Below, in pieces: positions 28,020-36,748 of a stretch of 64,000 nucleotides of DNA. A program made the translations under genes and the position numbers. How positions within the stretch are numbered: the first letter of the stretch is position 1; the number at the start of each line of letters is the position of its first letter. The notes under the pieces are model-generated. The model made no database searches, was not told where the DNA came from, and saw only the letters and a program-made list of their open reading frames with translations. The stretch is taken from NCBI GenBank assembly GCA_965279005.1, contig CBDIHK010000028.1, positions 248,001 through 312,000 on the forward strand, read 5' to 3'. Origin of the DNA: Planctobacterium sp965279005. GTDB lineage: Bacteria; Pseudomonadota; Gammaproteobacteria; Enterobacterales; Alteromonadaceae.

Positions 28020-28391
28020 TTAGGCTTCTACTGCGATCAATTTATACTGGGCAGCATTAAACTGGGAGATAAAGGCATTGAGCTGCATTAACTGGCCGTA
28101 TTCATCCATCGAATTATCGCGGCCAGTCTCATTAATCCAGGCCTCATAAAACGCATCAAATTCCTGCTCACTTTTCTGCTCCAGAGGCTGGCTGGTAGAC
28201 CAAAGCTCGCGTACATCCTCTATTTCTAGTTGCGGTGCAATGGTTAAGCCGGAACCAAAATACCCTAATAAATCACTCAAATCATTGAGAGAATTGAGGC
28301 TAATACGGCACTGGATTTGGCTACGCGACGCCACATCGTTAATGGTCAAAATATCGATACTATTGGCGGCAATAAAAGAATACTGGCTCAT
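28020..28391 (-). CDS. Uncharacterised small acidic cytoplasmic protein
   Basis: These 123 residues have no signal peptide or membrane helix. The first half is predicted beta-strand-rich and the second half helical and acidic. No motif was recognised. It converges on the NhaC-type gene and is followed on the same strand, upstream, by lysE-type and GNAT genes, which could form a loose leftward group. Confidence 0.55.
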   Translation of the reverse strand: MSQYSFIAANSIDILTINDVASRSQIQCRISLNSLNDLSDLLGYFGSGLTIAPQLEIEDVRELWSTSQPLEQKSEQEFDAFYEAWINETGRDNSMDEYGQLMQLNAFISQFNAAQYKLIAVEA

Positions 28392-28462
28392 GAGCTAATG
28401 GTTTGGTCTTCGATTAAGAATAATGAATTTATATGGGGTAACTCAGTTTAACAAATTGTTGT

Positions 28463-29101
28463 CTAAGTCTTTGCAATCAAATAGCCACCGGCACCCACCA
28501 TAATACAACCTGCGGTTTTCTTTGCGGCATTCTCTAACTTCAGGCCTTTGGCCATGGCCGCAATCTTGATTGCTGAGAAGGCATAAAGCACCTTAACCCC
28601 ACCTACAGCAATAATGGTCACCAAAATAATGATTGAGATGTCTAGCAATTGTAGCCCGCCCAAATCGATAAATGCGGGAAACAAGGCAATGTAAAAGAAA
28701 ATGGCTTTGACGTCACCCAGGGTCAAAGCAAATCCAGCTGTGAAGCTGGCAATTAAACTGCCTGAATTTTCGCCTTTATCAGTAACAAGCTCATGGCCAT
28801 CCACAAGTCTTTTACTGCTGCTAGCGCGCAATAAACCAATACCAAACCATATTAGATAGGCCGCACCAAGGTATTTGACGACTGCAAACAAGCCCCCCAT
28901 GGCTTCTGCCACAACCGATAACCCCAAAACGGCCAATAGGATAAATATCAGATCACCTAGCACGATGCCGGTAGACACCGCAATGCCATTGCCAATACCA
29001 CAAGTTGCCGAGCGGGTGACCACCAGCGCCACACTGGTACTGGGAATGGCAGCAAGTAGCGCCATCACGCCGAACAAGGAAATAATCTCAAAGATTGTCA
29101 C
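28463..29101 (-). CDS. LysE/RhtB-family amino-acid exporter
   Basis: This 212-residue protein has six predicted membrane helices. The family pattern near the N-terminus is P-S-T-S-V-A-L-V-V-T-R-S, then G-I-G-N-G-I-A-V-S-T-G-I-V-L-G-D, as in RhtB/LeuE exporters. It exports amino acids or related metabolites; the substrate is not predictable. It starts with GTG at 29101 behind a GGGGGTAGG stretch that could serve as a ribosome-binding site. Confidence 0.87.
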   Translation of the reverse strand: MTIFEIISLFGVMALLAAIPSTSVALVVTRSATCGIGNGIAVSTGIVLGDLIFILLAVLGLSVVAEAMGGLFAVVKYLGAAYLIWFGIGLLRASSSKRLVDGHELVTDKGENSGSLIASFTAGFALTLGDVKAIFFYIALFPAFIDLGGLQLLDISIIILVTIIAVGGVKVLYAFSAIKIAAMAKGLKLENAAKKTAGCIMVGAGGYLIAKT

Positions 29102-29124
29102 AACCTACCCCCATCCAAATAGTA

Positions 29125-29694
29125 TTAACCGGACTGCCACTGGCCTTTATCTATTTTGTATAAAACATGTTCACACAATGGATGGGAATGCGGAAGTGCT
29201 GGGTGCATAAAATTGTTATAGGTGTTGTGCATACCCAGCCGCTGCATAACGCGTTCCGACCTGAAGTTGGGCACTGCGGTAAAAGCGTATATGTCGGACA
29301 ATTGCAGATTTTTAAAGGCAAAATCCAAACAGGCCTCAGCCGCCTCTGTGGCGTACCCTTTGCCCCAATATTCAGTGGCTAGACGCCAACCGATTTCAAC
29401 ACAAGGCGCAAATGGTAAGTCTAATTTTGGTGCGTTGAGCCCTACAAAACCAATAAACCGGCCGGAGGCTTTTTCCTCTATCGCCCAAAAACCAAAACCA
29501 TTAGCATCAATACGCCTTTGCATTTCACCGGCATAAGCATCACTTTCTGCTTTGTTCAGCGTTTTGGGAAAATACTGCATGACCTGGGTAGAAGCGTTTA
29601 TCGCTGCAAAGGGCGCCAAGTCAGATTGTTGCCAACTCCTGGCAATTAGTCGCTGGGTTTTAAAAAAGACCGTTGCTGGTTGTTTAAATTCCAT
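29125..29694 (-). CDS. GNAT-family N-acetyltransferase (RimJ/RimL type)
   Basis: The protein has about 189 residues, with the acetyl-CoA loop region around E-I-G-W-R-L-A-T-E-Y-W-G-K-G-Y-A-T-E-A and the downstream V-P-N-F-R-S-E-R-V-M-Q-R-L-G-M, both typical of RimJ/RimL-like enzymes that acetylate N-termini or small molecules. The ATG at 29694 gives a normal family N-terminus; the frame is open to 29721. It sits 23 bases upstream of the LysE-type exporter on the same strand. Confidence 0.87.
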   Translation of the reverse strand: MEFKQPATVFFKTQRLIARSWQQSDLAPFAAINASTQVMQYFPKTLNKAESDAYAGEMQRRIDANGFGFWAIEEKASGRFIGFVGLNAPKLDLPFAPCVEIGWRLATEYWGKGYATEAAEACLDFAFKNLQLSDIYAFTAVPNFRSERVMQRLGMHNTYNNFMHPALPHSHPLCEHVLYKIDKGQWQSG

Positions 29695-29711
29695 GCCTAT
29701 TGGCCAATGAG

Positions 29712-29960
29712 TTAATTGCAATCCTTAGATTTTTTGCTTGAGCTAAATGAACCTAAAATAGCGCTAATCACGCCATTAATCACATTTTGCTGGCGGGCTT
29801 TTGTCTTATCTTTTGTGTAAACCCCGCCTATTTTTTGCCTATCGTCACTTTTTTTGGCTGCTATTACAAAATCACAACTGGCCTGTGCCAGCTTTTGGCT
29901 ACTGGCACATCCTGACAACATCATCAATACAACAGCGATGGCAAAGAGTTTGGTTTTCAT
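29712..29960 (-). CDS. Small lipoprotein
   Basis: This 82-residue protein starts with a lipoprotein signal, L-M-M-L-S-G-C at the lipobox (cysteine at residue 18). The mature part is basic and lysine/serine-rich. No conserved domain was recognised. It should be anchored to the inner or outer membrane; residues +2/+3 are A-S, which normally permits transfer to the outer membrane. Confidence 0.65.
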   Translation of the reverse strand: MKTKLFAIAVVLMMLSGCASSQKLAQASCDFVIAAKKSDDRQKIGGVYTKDKTKARQQNVINGVISAILGSFSSSKKSKDCN

Positions 29961-30164
29961 GTCTAGAAAAATTTCCTTTTAGTTTAGCGCACAAAGAAGG
30001 GATAGAGTGACACGTAGCGCTTCCTTGCAGATGGGCATCGAAAAGCGGCGCATTTTATCAGTACAAGACGACAAAGCTCCAGTGTTCTATGCATATGCAA
30101 GAAAAACAGCGTATTGTTATGTCCTTCTACAAGCTAATGAAACAAAAACTAGGCTTAACACTCC

Positions 30165-30962
30165 ATGAATATGCGGCATTCTCTCCTAACAGACTATGAA
30201 AAACAGGGCTTTGTTCACCTACCCGGCTATTTTGATGCCGAAGAACTCGAACCATTGCGAGCAGTCTTATCTAACCATCACCGAAGCTGGATCGAAGCGA
30301 ACCGTGAGTTTTACCAAGCCCGGGCGGTAAATAGTGCCTACCTTACTGGCACTGATTTTTTATCAGATGATGAGCGGTTAAATCTATTTCGCTTTATTGC
30401 CAGCCAAAAACTGGTTGCTTTGGCAGAAGTCCTGATCCCAACAAAACCTGCCTTTATGGGCAGCCAACTGTTTTTTAATCCGAATACCCCAGGACAAAAA
30501 AACTACTGGCACCGGGATCCCCAGTACCATTTAGATTTAGAGCAACAACAAGCAGCGCTGACTGGTCCCGAAGTGCTGCACTTTCGCATCCCGCTTGAAG
30601 ACGAGCCAGGCATAGAAATAGTGCCTGGCTCCCATAAAAACTGGGATACAAAAGAAGAACTAGATATCCGTTTGCAACAAAACGGCCATAAAAACTGGGA
30701 AGACCTCAGTACAGGACAAGCTATACCGCTAGAAAAAGGCGACTTGTTAATTTTTTCTGCCCTTGCCATACATCGGGGCTTATATGGAGGTAACAGGATG
30801 GCCCTAGATATCCTGTATTGCCAACAAGAACCTGAACTATTGAAGTTTTTACCAGATTCCACCCTACCCAGCAGTGCCATGTGGCAGCACTTGGATCAGC
30901 CTGATATTTTTAAAGCTAAACAAAAATTGATCCCTGAAAGGGTTCTCGGCGATACCAAATAA
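30165..30962 (+). CDS. Phytanoyl-CoA dioxygenase (PhyH) family protein
   Basis: This 265-residue Fe(II)/2-oxoglutarate-dependent oxygenase has metal ligands visible as H116-R-D118 (in Y-W-H-R-D) and H203 (in A-I-H-R-G), followed by a candidate 2-oxoglutarate-binding arginine. Substrates in the family range from fatty acyl-CoA to osmolytes (ectoine hydroxylase), so the reaction is unknown. An in-frame ATG at 30171 is an alternative start. The downstream metalloprotease begins 42 bases later and could be co-transcribed. Confidence 0.85.
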   Translation: MNMRHSLLTDYEKQGFVHLPGYFDAEELEPLRAVLSNHHRSWIEANREFYQARAVNSAYLTGTDFLSDDERLNLFRFIASQKLVALAEVLIPTKPAFMGSQLFFNPNTPGQKNYWHRDPQYHLDLEQQQAALTGPEVLHFRIPLEDEPGIEIVPGSHKNWDTKEELDIRLQQNGHKNWEDLSTGQAIPLEKGDLLIFSALAIHRGLYGGNRMALDILYCQQEPELLKFLPDSTLPSSAMWQHLDQPDIFKAKQKLIPERVLGDTK

Positions 30963-31004
30963 ACACAAGTAGAAACAACAACAAAACACCAAGGAACCAC
31001 GAAT

Positions 31005-33446
31005 ATGCACAAGCTTACTGATAGAGTGAGGCACATCCATTTAGCACTTTACCCACTGCTATTCTTGCTATGCCTGCCCGCAACCGCCATGGCGGATAAG
31101 GAGACTCTAAGCCTTGAATCGGTGCTATCCGAACCCGGGCTCAAACAAGGTTTTGTGCATGTCTGGTACCAGGCCGAAAAAGATAAAAGCTACTTGGTGG
31201 TACCTAAAGACATTGGTGATTTTATCTATCAAACCAGCCTGCCACATGGTTTGGGTTCCAACGATGTTGGCTTGGATCGCGGGCAACTAGGCAGCACCCG
31301 CTTAGTCAGTTTTCAGCCTGCCGGTAATAGTGTGTTGATGGTACAGCACAACACAGACTACCGGGCGTTGTCGGACAATCCGATGGAAATAAAAGCCATT
31401 GCCGATTCCTTTGCGAATGCCATTTTGTGGCGATTCCCGTTAAAAGACCAAAATGACAACTATTGGCTGTTGGATGCGTCAGAGTTTTTATTGCAAGATA
31501 CCCATGATGTGGTTGATAGGTTAAAAGCCCGCAAACAAGGCAGCTTTAAACTAGATAAAAGCCGCTCTGCGGTAGCTGGCGAGTATTTTAAGAGCTTCCC
31601 CAACAATACCGAGTTGGAAGCCTGGTTGACCTTTGTGGGTAGCGAACCAGGACGCTTTGTACGCCAGGTGGCCATTGACCCCAAAAACGTGTCATTGCGT
31701 ATCCGCCACAGCCTGGTCAAGTTACCTGAGCCAGGCTATGAGCCACTCAAATACCACCCGAAAAGCGGTTATTTCGCCTATTCTTTTGCCGACTATGCGC
31801 AACCGGTTAACCAACCCATTACCCAGCAATACATCCCAAGGCATAGGCTAGAGAAAAAAGATCCAGAGGCAGAAATGTCTGAAGCGGTTGAACCAATTAT
31901 CTACTATTTAGATCCAGGCGTGCCTGAACCAGTACGTTCGGCACTTTTGGAAGGTGCCCGTTGGTGGGGACAAGCCTTTGAAGCCATTGGCTATAAAGAT
32001 GCCTATCAAGTGAAGATCCTTCCCGAAGGTGCCGATCCTATGGATGTACGCTACAACATTATCCAATGGGTACACCGGGCAACCCGTGGCTGGAGCTATG
32101 GTGCCAGTGTCGTGGATCCACGCACCGGTGAAATCATCAAAGGCCATGTTTCCCTAGGTTCACTTAGGATCCGTCAGGACTATTTAATTGCCCAGGCAAT
32201 GATGGCGCCCTTCCCCGGAGAGGAACTAGAGGATTCAGCCCTCAAACAGCTCGCTATTGATCGCATTGAGCAGCTATCCGCCCACGAAGTGGGCCACACC
32301 CTAGGGCTCGCACACAACTTTGCCGCCAGCTCCTATGGCCGGGCTTCGGTGATGGACTATCCACACCCGCTATTTGAAATTAAAAATGGAAAAATCCACG
32401 CTGACAACGCCTACACCCAGGAAATTGGCATTTGGGACAAACGCGCCATCGCCTACGCTTATGGCCATTTTCCAGAAGACCAGGCTCAACAGAAGCGCGC
32501 CGAACTATTGGAAGAAAACGACAAACTCGGTTTTTGGTTTATATCGGATGCTGATTCACGTGATATCAGCGATGCCCACCCTAGCGCCAACCTTTGGGAC
32601 AACGGCGAGAATGCGGTTGATGAATTGGCTCGCGTGATTGAGCTGCGCAAAACCGCATTGGCCAATTTTGGCGAGGCCAACCTGCATGACCAGCGTCCCT
32701 ACTCAGACCTCGAAGAGATATTGGTACCCGCCTATTATTTCCACCGCTACCAGGCCATTGCGGCAGGCAAATCCATTGGCGGCTACCAATACAACTACGA
32801 CATCAAAGGGCAAGACAAACTAAACCATGCAGCGGTATCCCCGGAACAGCAGCAACAAGCTCTGTCGGTACTAATGCAGACCCTTCAGCCAGAGTTTTTA
32901 GCTATCCCTGACGAAGTCGCGACCCTGGTTGCCCCTAAAGTGCACTATAGCTACCGTGACAGGGAAAGTATTAATGGTGACATGGGTGTACTATTCGACC
33001 GCTTTACTCTGGCGGCAGCATCGACACAGCATACTTTGAATATAATAATGGATAACCAGCGCCTTATGCGCCTAGCGCAGCAACACAGTATTGATGTGCG
33101 GCAAATATCTGTTGGTCAACTACTTCGTCAGATTTACCAAAACCAGGTAGAGCAGAACCATAAAGGCATGCTGGGTGAATTGCAGCGACAGAACCTTGCC
33201 CTGATGCATAGTAACTTTTTAAACAAATTGCACGATAGCAAGACACCTAAACGCCTTCAGCAGGAGTATTTTGCAATTTTGCAGCAAGCCCATAAGTTGA
33301 TGGAATCCATGGGTGTCAGCGGGGATCATTCTAGGCTCTCACGTGAGTTTGCCAAATTTGAAGCCCATCGCATCGAGCAGTTATTGGAAGCGGAAAACTG
33401 GGCAATAATCAGCCTGCCAAAAATGCCACCTGGCTCACCAATTTAA
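31005..33446 (+). CDS. Secreted zinc metalloprotease of the DUF5117/DUF4953 type
   Basis: The 813 residues begin with a signal peptide (cleavage after A-T-A-M-A). The zinc motif H427-E-V-G-H431-T-L-G-L-A-H437 and the following S-V-M-D-Y Met-turn are metzincin hallmarks. The N-terminal beta-rich domain corresponds to DUF5117 and the protease part to DUF4953. It is predicted to act in the periplasm or outside the cell; its substrate is unknown. A strong terminator follows at 33461-33483. Confidence 0.88.
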   Translation: MHKLTDRVRHIHLALYPLLFLLCLPATAMADKETLSLESVLSEPGLKQGFVHVWYQAEKDKSYLVVPKDIGDFIYQTSLPHGLGSNDVGLDRGQLGSTRLVSFQPAGNSVLMVQHNTDYRALSDNPMEIKAIADSFANAILWRFPLKDQNDNYWLLDASEFLLQDTHDVVDRLKARKQGSFKLDKSRSAVAGEYFKSFPNNTELEAWLTFVGSEPGRFVRQVAIDPKNVSLRIRHSLVKLPEPGYEPLKYHPKSGYFAYSFADYAQPVNQPITQQYIPRHRLEKKDPEAEMSEAVEPIIYYLDPGVPEPVRSALLEGARWWGQAFEAIGYKDAYQVKILPEGADPMDVRYNIIQWVHRATRGWSYGASVVDPRTGEIIKGHVSLGSLRIRQDYLIAQAMMAPFPGEELEDSALKQLAIDRIEQLSAHEVGHTLGLAHNFAASSYGRASVMDYPHPLFEIKNGKIHADNAYTQEIGIWDKRAIAYAYGHFPEDQAQQKRAELLEENDKLGFWFISDADSRDISDAHPSANLWDNGENAVDELARVIELRKTALANFGEANLHDQRPYSDLEEILVPAYYFHRYQAIAAGKSIGGYQYNYDIKGQDKLNHAAVSPEQQQQALSVLMQTLQPEFLAIPDEVATLVAPKVHYSYRDRESINGDMGVLFDRFTLAAASTQHTLNIIMDNQRLMRLAQQHSIDVRQISVGQLLRQIYQNQVEQNHKGMLGELQRQNLALMHSNFLNKLHDSKTPKRLQQEYFAILQQAHKLMESMGVSGDHSRLSREFAKFEAHRIEQLLEAENWAIISLPKMPPGSPI

Positions 33447-33460
33447 CTCACTTTTCATGT

Positions 33461-33484
33461 AAGGGGCGTGCAACGCCCCTTTTC
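33461..33484 (+). terminator. Rho-independent terminator after the metalloprotease gene
   Basis: A perfect 9-base stem (AAGGGGCGT with ACGCCCCTT) closes a 3-base loop and runs directly into a T-tract. It ends transcription from the PhyH/metalloprotease side. Confidence 0.9.
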
Positions 33485-33602
33485 GTTGCCGGTTGGCCCA
33501 TCCTAAAATATCAACCACTTATCTGAAACGGCGCGCACGTGGCAATGCGCTTGATACTATCTGAGTCATTGGCTCAAAAAACCGAAACAGTCTCAAGCCA
33601 TT

Positions 33603-34826
33603 ATGCTAAAACCAAGTTCTTCAACTAAAGCCCTCGTCTGTTGCGGCTTGAGTATCACTGTTTATTGTGCAAGCTCAGTAGCAGATACCGCTTCATTTTA
33701 TGAAAGCGCCATCACGCAGTTAGAAACAGGGATGGTAGATATTAGTCAACGTGGGCATGACAATTCAGCTAAATGGACGGTACAGCAGCGCATGCAAGCT
33801 TACAATTTACCAGGCATGGCGGTTGCCATGATTGCCGACGGTAAGGTTGCTTGGGTAAGGGGATATGGGCACAAACGTGCGGACAGGGCGTCACCGGTTG
33901 ATGGCGACACCGTTTTTTCGGCCGGTTCAGTGAGCAAAGTGATTAACGCAACCTTGATTATGCGTTTGGTGGCAGCCGGAAAATTAGACCTGGACAAAGA
34001 TATCAACCAATATCTAACCGGCTGGCAAGCCCAAAGCCAGTGGCTAGGTCAAAAACAATTGGTCAATCTACGCCAGATACTATCCCATACCGCTGGCTTC
34101 AATGTACATGGTTTCCGTGATTTCCACCCCCATGAACGCCTGCCTAGCCTATTGCAAATTCTGGATGGCCAGCACCCTGCCAAAAACCGGGCTATTCGCG
34201 TAACAAATACACCAGGGGAAGACATGCGCTATTCTGGCGGCGGCACTATGGTCAGCCAACTGGTTATAGAGCAAGTCACTGGGATGGACTACCAAGCTGC
34301 TGCCAAAAAATATGTATTTGAGCCACTGGGTATGACCCGAAGCACTTTTGCCAACCCATTACCTGCCAGCCACGGCAATATTGCCCACGCCCACGGCAAC
34401 GCGGGTAACTTAAGGGCATTGCCCCGGGGCTGGGAATCGATGCCAGAACAAGCGGCCTCGGGTTTGTGGGTAAGCGCCAATGATTTAGCAACACTGGTCG
34501 CTGCGCTAATACAAAGCTACCACGGTGACAATGACTTCCTTCCCCAAGCATTAATGCAAGATATGATGGATAGGGAAAGCAATAGTTGGTATGGCTTGGG
34601 GCCAAGAATTAACGGCACTGGGACAAGTAAGGTATTCCACCATGGTGGTGCCAACGATAGCTACCGAGCCTGGATTGAAGGGCACCTCAACACTAAATCA
34701 GGGTTTGTGGTACTAACCAATAGCAGCAGCGGCCATATGTTACGCCTTGAATTGCGCCGTGCCGCAGAACGCGCATTCGATTGGGCTGTGACATCTGATG
34801 AGGGGTTTGAAGAGCCACAATTCTGA
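33603..34826 (+). CDS. Secreted serine hydrolase of the beta-lactamase (class C/PBP-like) family
   Basis: The 407 residues have an N-terminal signal region (about 1-28), the catalytic S109-V-S-K112 motif, a Y-S-G motif in M-R-Y-S-G-G-G-T, and a third box H-H-G-G. This is the family of class C beta-lactamases, D-aminopeptidases and esterases. A role in peptidoglycan or ester hydrolysis is more likely than antibiotic resistance, but substrate cannot be read from sequence. Predicted periplasmic. Alone on the strand between a terminator and the PRC-barrel gene. Confidence 0.86.
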   Translation: MLKPSSSTKALVCCGLSITVYCASSVADTASFYESAITQLETGMVDISQRGHDNSAKWTVQQRMQAYNLPGMAVAMIADGKVAWVRGYGHKRADRASPVDGDTVFSAGSVSKVINATLIMRLVAAGKLDLDKDINQYLTGWQAQSQWLGQKQLVNLRQILSHTAGFNVHGFRDFHPHERLPSLLQILDGQHPAKNRAIRVTNTPGEDMRYSGGGTMVSQLVIEQVTGMDYQAAAKKYVFEPLGMTRSTFANPLPASHGNIAHAHGNAGNLRALPRGWESMPEQAASGLWVSANDLATLVAALIQSYHGDNDFLPQALMQDMMDRESNSWYGLGPRINGTGTSKVFHHGGANDSYRAWIEGHLNTKSGFVVLTNSSSGHMLRLELRRAAERAFDWAVTSDEGFEEPQF

Positions 34827-34863
34827 GAAAAACATCACTTAGGCGAGCCTGATCCTGGCCTAG

Positions 34864-34877
34864 TTGACCTACATCAA
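34864..34877 (+). promoter_or_regulatory. Candidate FNR/Anr-type box
   Basis: TTGACCTACATCAA matches the FNR consensus TTGAT-N4-ATCAA at 9 of 10 fixed positions. It lies about 155 bases before the PRC-barrel gene. The distance is long for a class II site, so function is uncertain. Confidence 0.35.
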
Positions 34878-35031
34878 TACCCTAACCCACCACTAGCAGT
34901 CTAATAGCCCTAGTACACTGCTGCATAATGCCAATGGCCTTGGCCTTTTGGTGTCGCTCGCTTATGTATTGCTCACTTGTGGAAACCACCGCAAACCATA
35001 CTAAAAACACCAAAAATGAAGGAAAACCACT

Positions 35032-35757
35032 ATGTTGCACAGTTTAAACGCGCTTCATAACTACCATGTCTCCGCACCTGACGGTGACATCGGTTATTGC
35101 AAAGATTTTTTGTTCAACGATGAACAGTGGAACTTGCACTATATGTTGGTGGATACCCACAAGTGGATCCCAGGCGGTAAAAAAGTATTGCTGCATTGCA
35201 ATGCGGTTGAAGCCATCGATGTGGAAGCTAAAACCATTAAAATTAACCTGACCCGGGAACAAATTAAAGCAAGCCCATCACTGTTGGCCAACGAGCCCAT
35301 TTCCCGCGCCTATGAAAAAACCTATATGTGTTATTTCGACTATGCCACTTACCATGTTGGCCCAAGCCCGGTGGACAGTTATTTTGCCGGGATCCACCCT
35401 GAGCAGGTTAAGCTTGCTGGTGCGCCTAAAGAGCCTGCATCAGAAAAAAACCACGTGCACTCTGCCCATTTCATTGAAGACTACGACCTGCAGGCAACCG
35501 ACAAGAAGCACGGCCATATTGTGGACTTTATCTTAAATGAGGAAACTTGGGATATTGAGCTACTTGCAGTTGAGTTGGGTAATTGGTTTATGCACAGCAA
35601 ACCGGTGCTATTGCCGCCTAGCGAACTGGGCAAGATCAGTTGGCCAAAGCAAAAAGTCTATATTGAGTTGGACGCTGAACACATCAAAGCTTACCCGCTT
35701 TACAAGCAAAGCAAACTGCCAAGCGTGAAATCAGAAGTTTTATTGAATGCCAGCTAA
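35032..35757 (+). CDS. Protein with two PRC-barrel-like domains
   Basis: In these 241 residues the PRC-barrel pattern occurs twice: D-G-D-I-G-Y-C-K-D-F-L-F-N-D with W-x-L-H-Y-M-L-V-D (about 16-45), and K-H-G-H-I-V-D-F-I-L-N-E with W-D-I-E-L-L-A-V-E (about 158-185). Such bacterial proteins are often stress-induced and bind RNA, protein or metal; the role here is unknown. A good ribosome-binding site (AAGGAAAACC) precedes the ATG. No signal peptide. Confidence 0.82.
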   Translation: MLHSLNALHNYHVSAPDGDIGYCKDFLFNDEQWNLHYMLVDTHKWIPGGKKVLLHCNAVEAIDVEAKTIKINLTREQIKASPSLLANEPISRAYEKTYMCYFDYATYHVGPSPVDSYFAGIHPEQVKLAGAPKEPASEKNHVHSAHFIEDYDLQATDKKHGHIVDFILNEETWDIELLAVELGNWFMHSKPVLLPPSELGKISWPKQKVYIELDAEHIKAYPLYKQSKLPSVKSEVLLNAS

Positions 35758-35772
35758 ATAGAAGCTGTTGCT

Positions 35773-36558
35773 CTAATAACTATAAACGCGGCCGACATTC
35801 TTCAGTTCGGCCCGTATTTTTTCTACCAACATTGGATCAGAGTTCAAACTGGTGGCAATGCAGCACATGCGCATCTTTTCCAATTCAAGCGGTTCCAACC
35901 TGACCAAATCTTCCCGCTTTGCCCCTAATTGCTGCAACCGGTATTGCAGCGCATTTTCTTCCTGCACAATAAGATCGATGCGGCCATGGATCAATTTGCG
36001 TACATTGGTCATCTCGTCATGCACGGCAGAGAAATGAATACCTTCCTCAAAACCAGCCTGCTCTAGCATGGCCATGGTCAAATCACTGCGCATCACGCTG
36101 GTGTGGTAGTTTTTTGCGTCTTGTACGCTATCAAGGGAAATGTCCTGCCGGGACTTGAGTTTGTAGAATGCAACAGGATCAGTCTCTATTAGCGGGCATA
36201 TCCACTGGAAGCGGTCTTCCCGTTCTTGGGTGCGGTAAATTGAAAATATAAAAACGTTTTGCTCGTGTTCTGCTAACTGGATTGCTTTTGCCCAATGGAA
36301 CACTTCAATATCGGCTTCGATACTAAGATTGCCTAAAGTTTGCAATACCTTTTCCGTTGCCATGCCTTGGAGTTGGCCATTTTGATCAAGGTAATTGTAA
36401 GGGGGCCAATGTTCAGTAACAAAGCGCACTGGTGCATTGGCAAAGCTTGAGTTGGGTAAGTATAAGCCGCAAAAAAACAAGAATAACAAAGGCTTGCACA
36501 ATAAGGTGCGTATCAAATCACAATACTGGACTGCCCAATTCGGCGTACCGTACGTCAA
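35773..36558 (-). CDS. Periplasmic solute-binding protein (SBP_bac_3 family), likely orphan
   Basis: The 261 residues have a signal peptide (L-L-F-L-F-F-C-G-L then S-F-A-N-A) and the family-3 amino-acid-binding-protein fold, with F-V-T-E-H-W-P-P-Y-N-Y near the mature N-terminus. No transporter permease or ATPase is adjacent, so it may be a stand-alone receptor or pathway protein. The start at 36558 is TTG; another TTG nearer the hydrophobic core is possible. The 190 bases upstream to 36748 show nothing clear. Confidence 0.8.
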   Translation of the reverse strand: MTYGTPNWAVQYCDLIRTLLCKPLLFLFFCGLYLPNSSFANAPVRFVTEHWPPYNYLDQNGQLQGMATEKVLQTLGNLSIEADIEVFHWAKAIQLAEHEQNVFIFSIYRTQEREDRFQWICPLIETDPVAFYKLKSRQDISLDSVQDAKNYHTSVMRSDLTMAMLEQAGFEEGIHFSAVHDEMTNVRKLIHGRIDLIVQEENALQYRLQQLGAKREDLVRLEPLELEKMRMCCIATSLNSDPMLVEKIRAELKNVGRVYSY

Positions 36559-36748
36559 ACTCGATTGCCTGCGTTTTGGTCAATCCATGACTGTTAGATT
36601 ATTAACCGCCTAAACTATCACCTACAAAGGCGAAGCGTGGTTCGACCACTCTTTCTATTCCGCTGTTTATGCGACACATTCCCTAATAGCTGACAAGTAA
36701 TATAAACGATGGGCAACTAAAAAATCACTACGAAATACCAAAGTTATT

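Noticed and set aside
33603..34826. Beta-lactamase as an antibiotic resistance gene
   Set aside because: The SxxK fold is shared with many peptidases and esterases, and nothing here indicates resistance.
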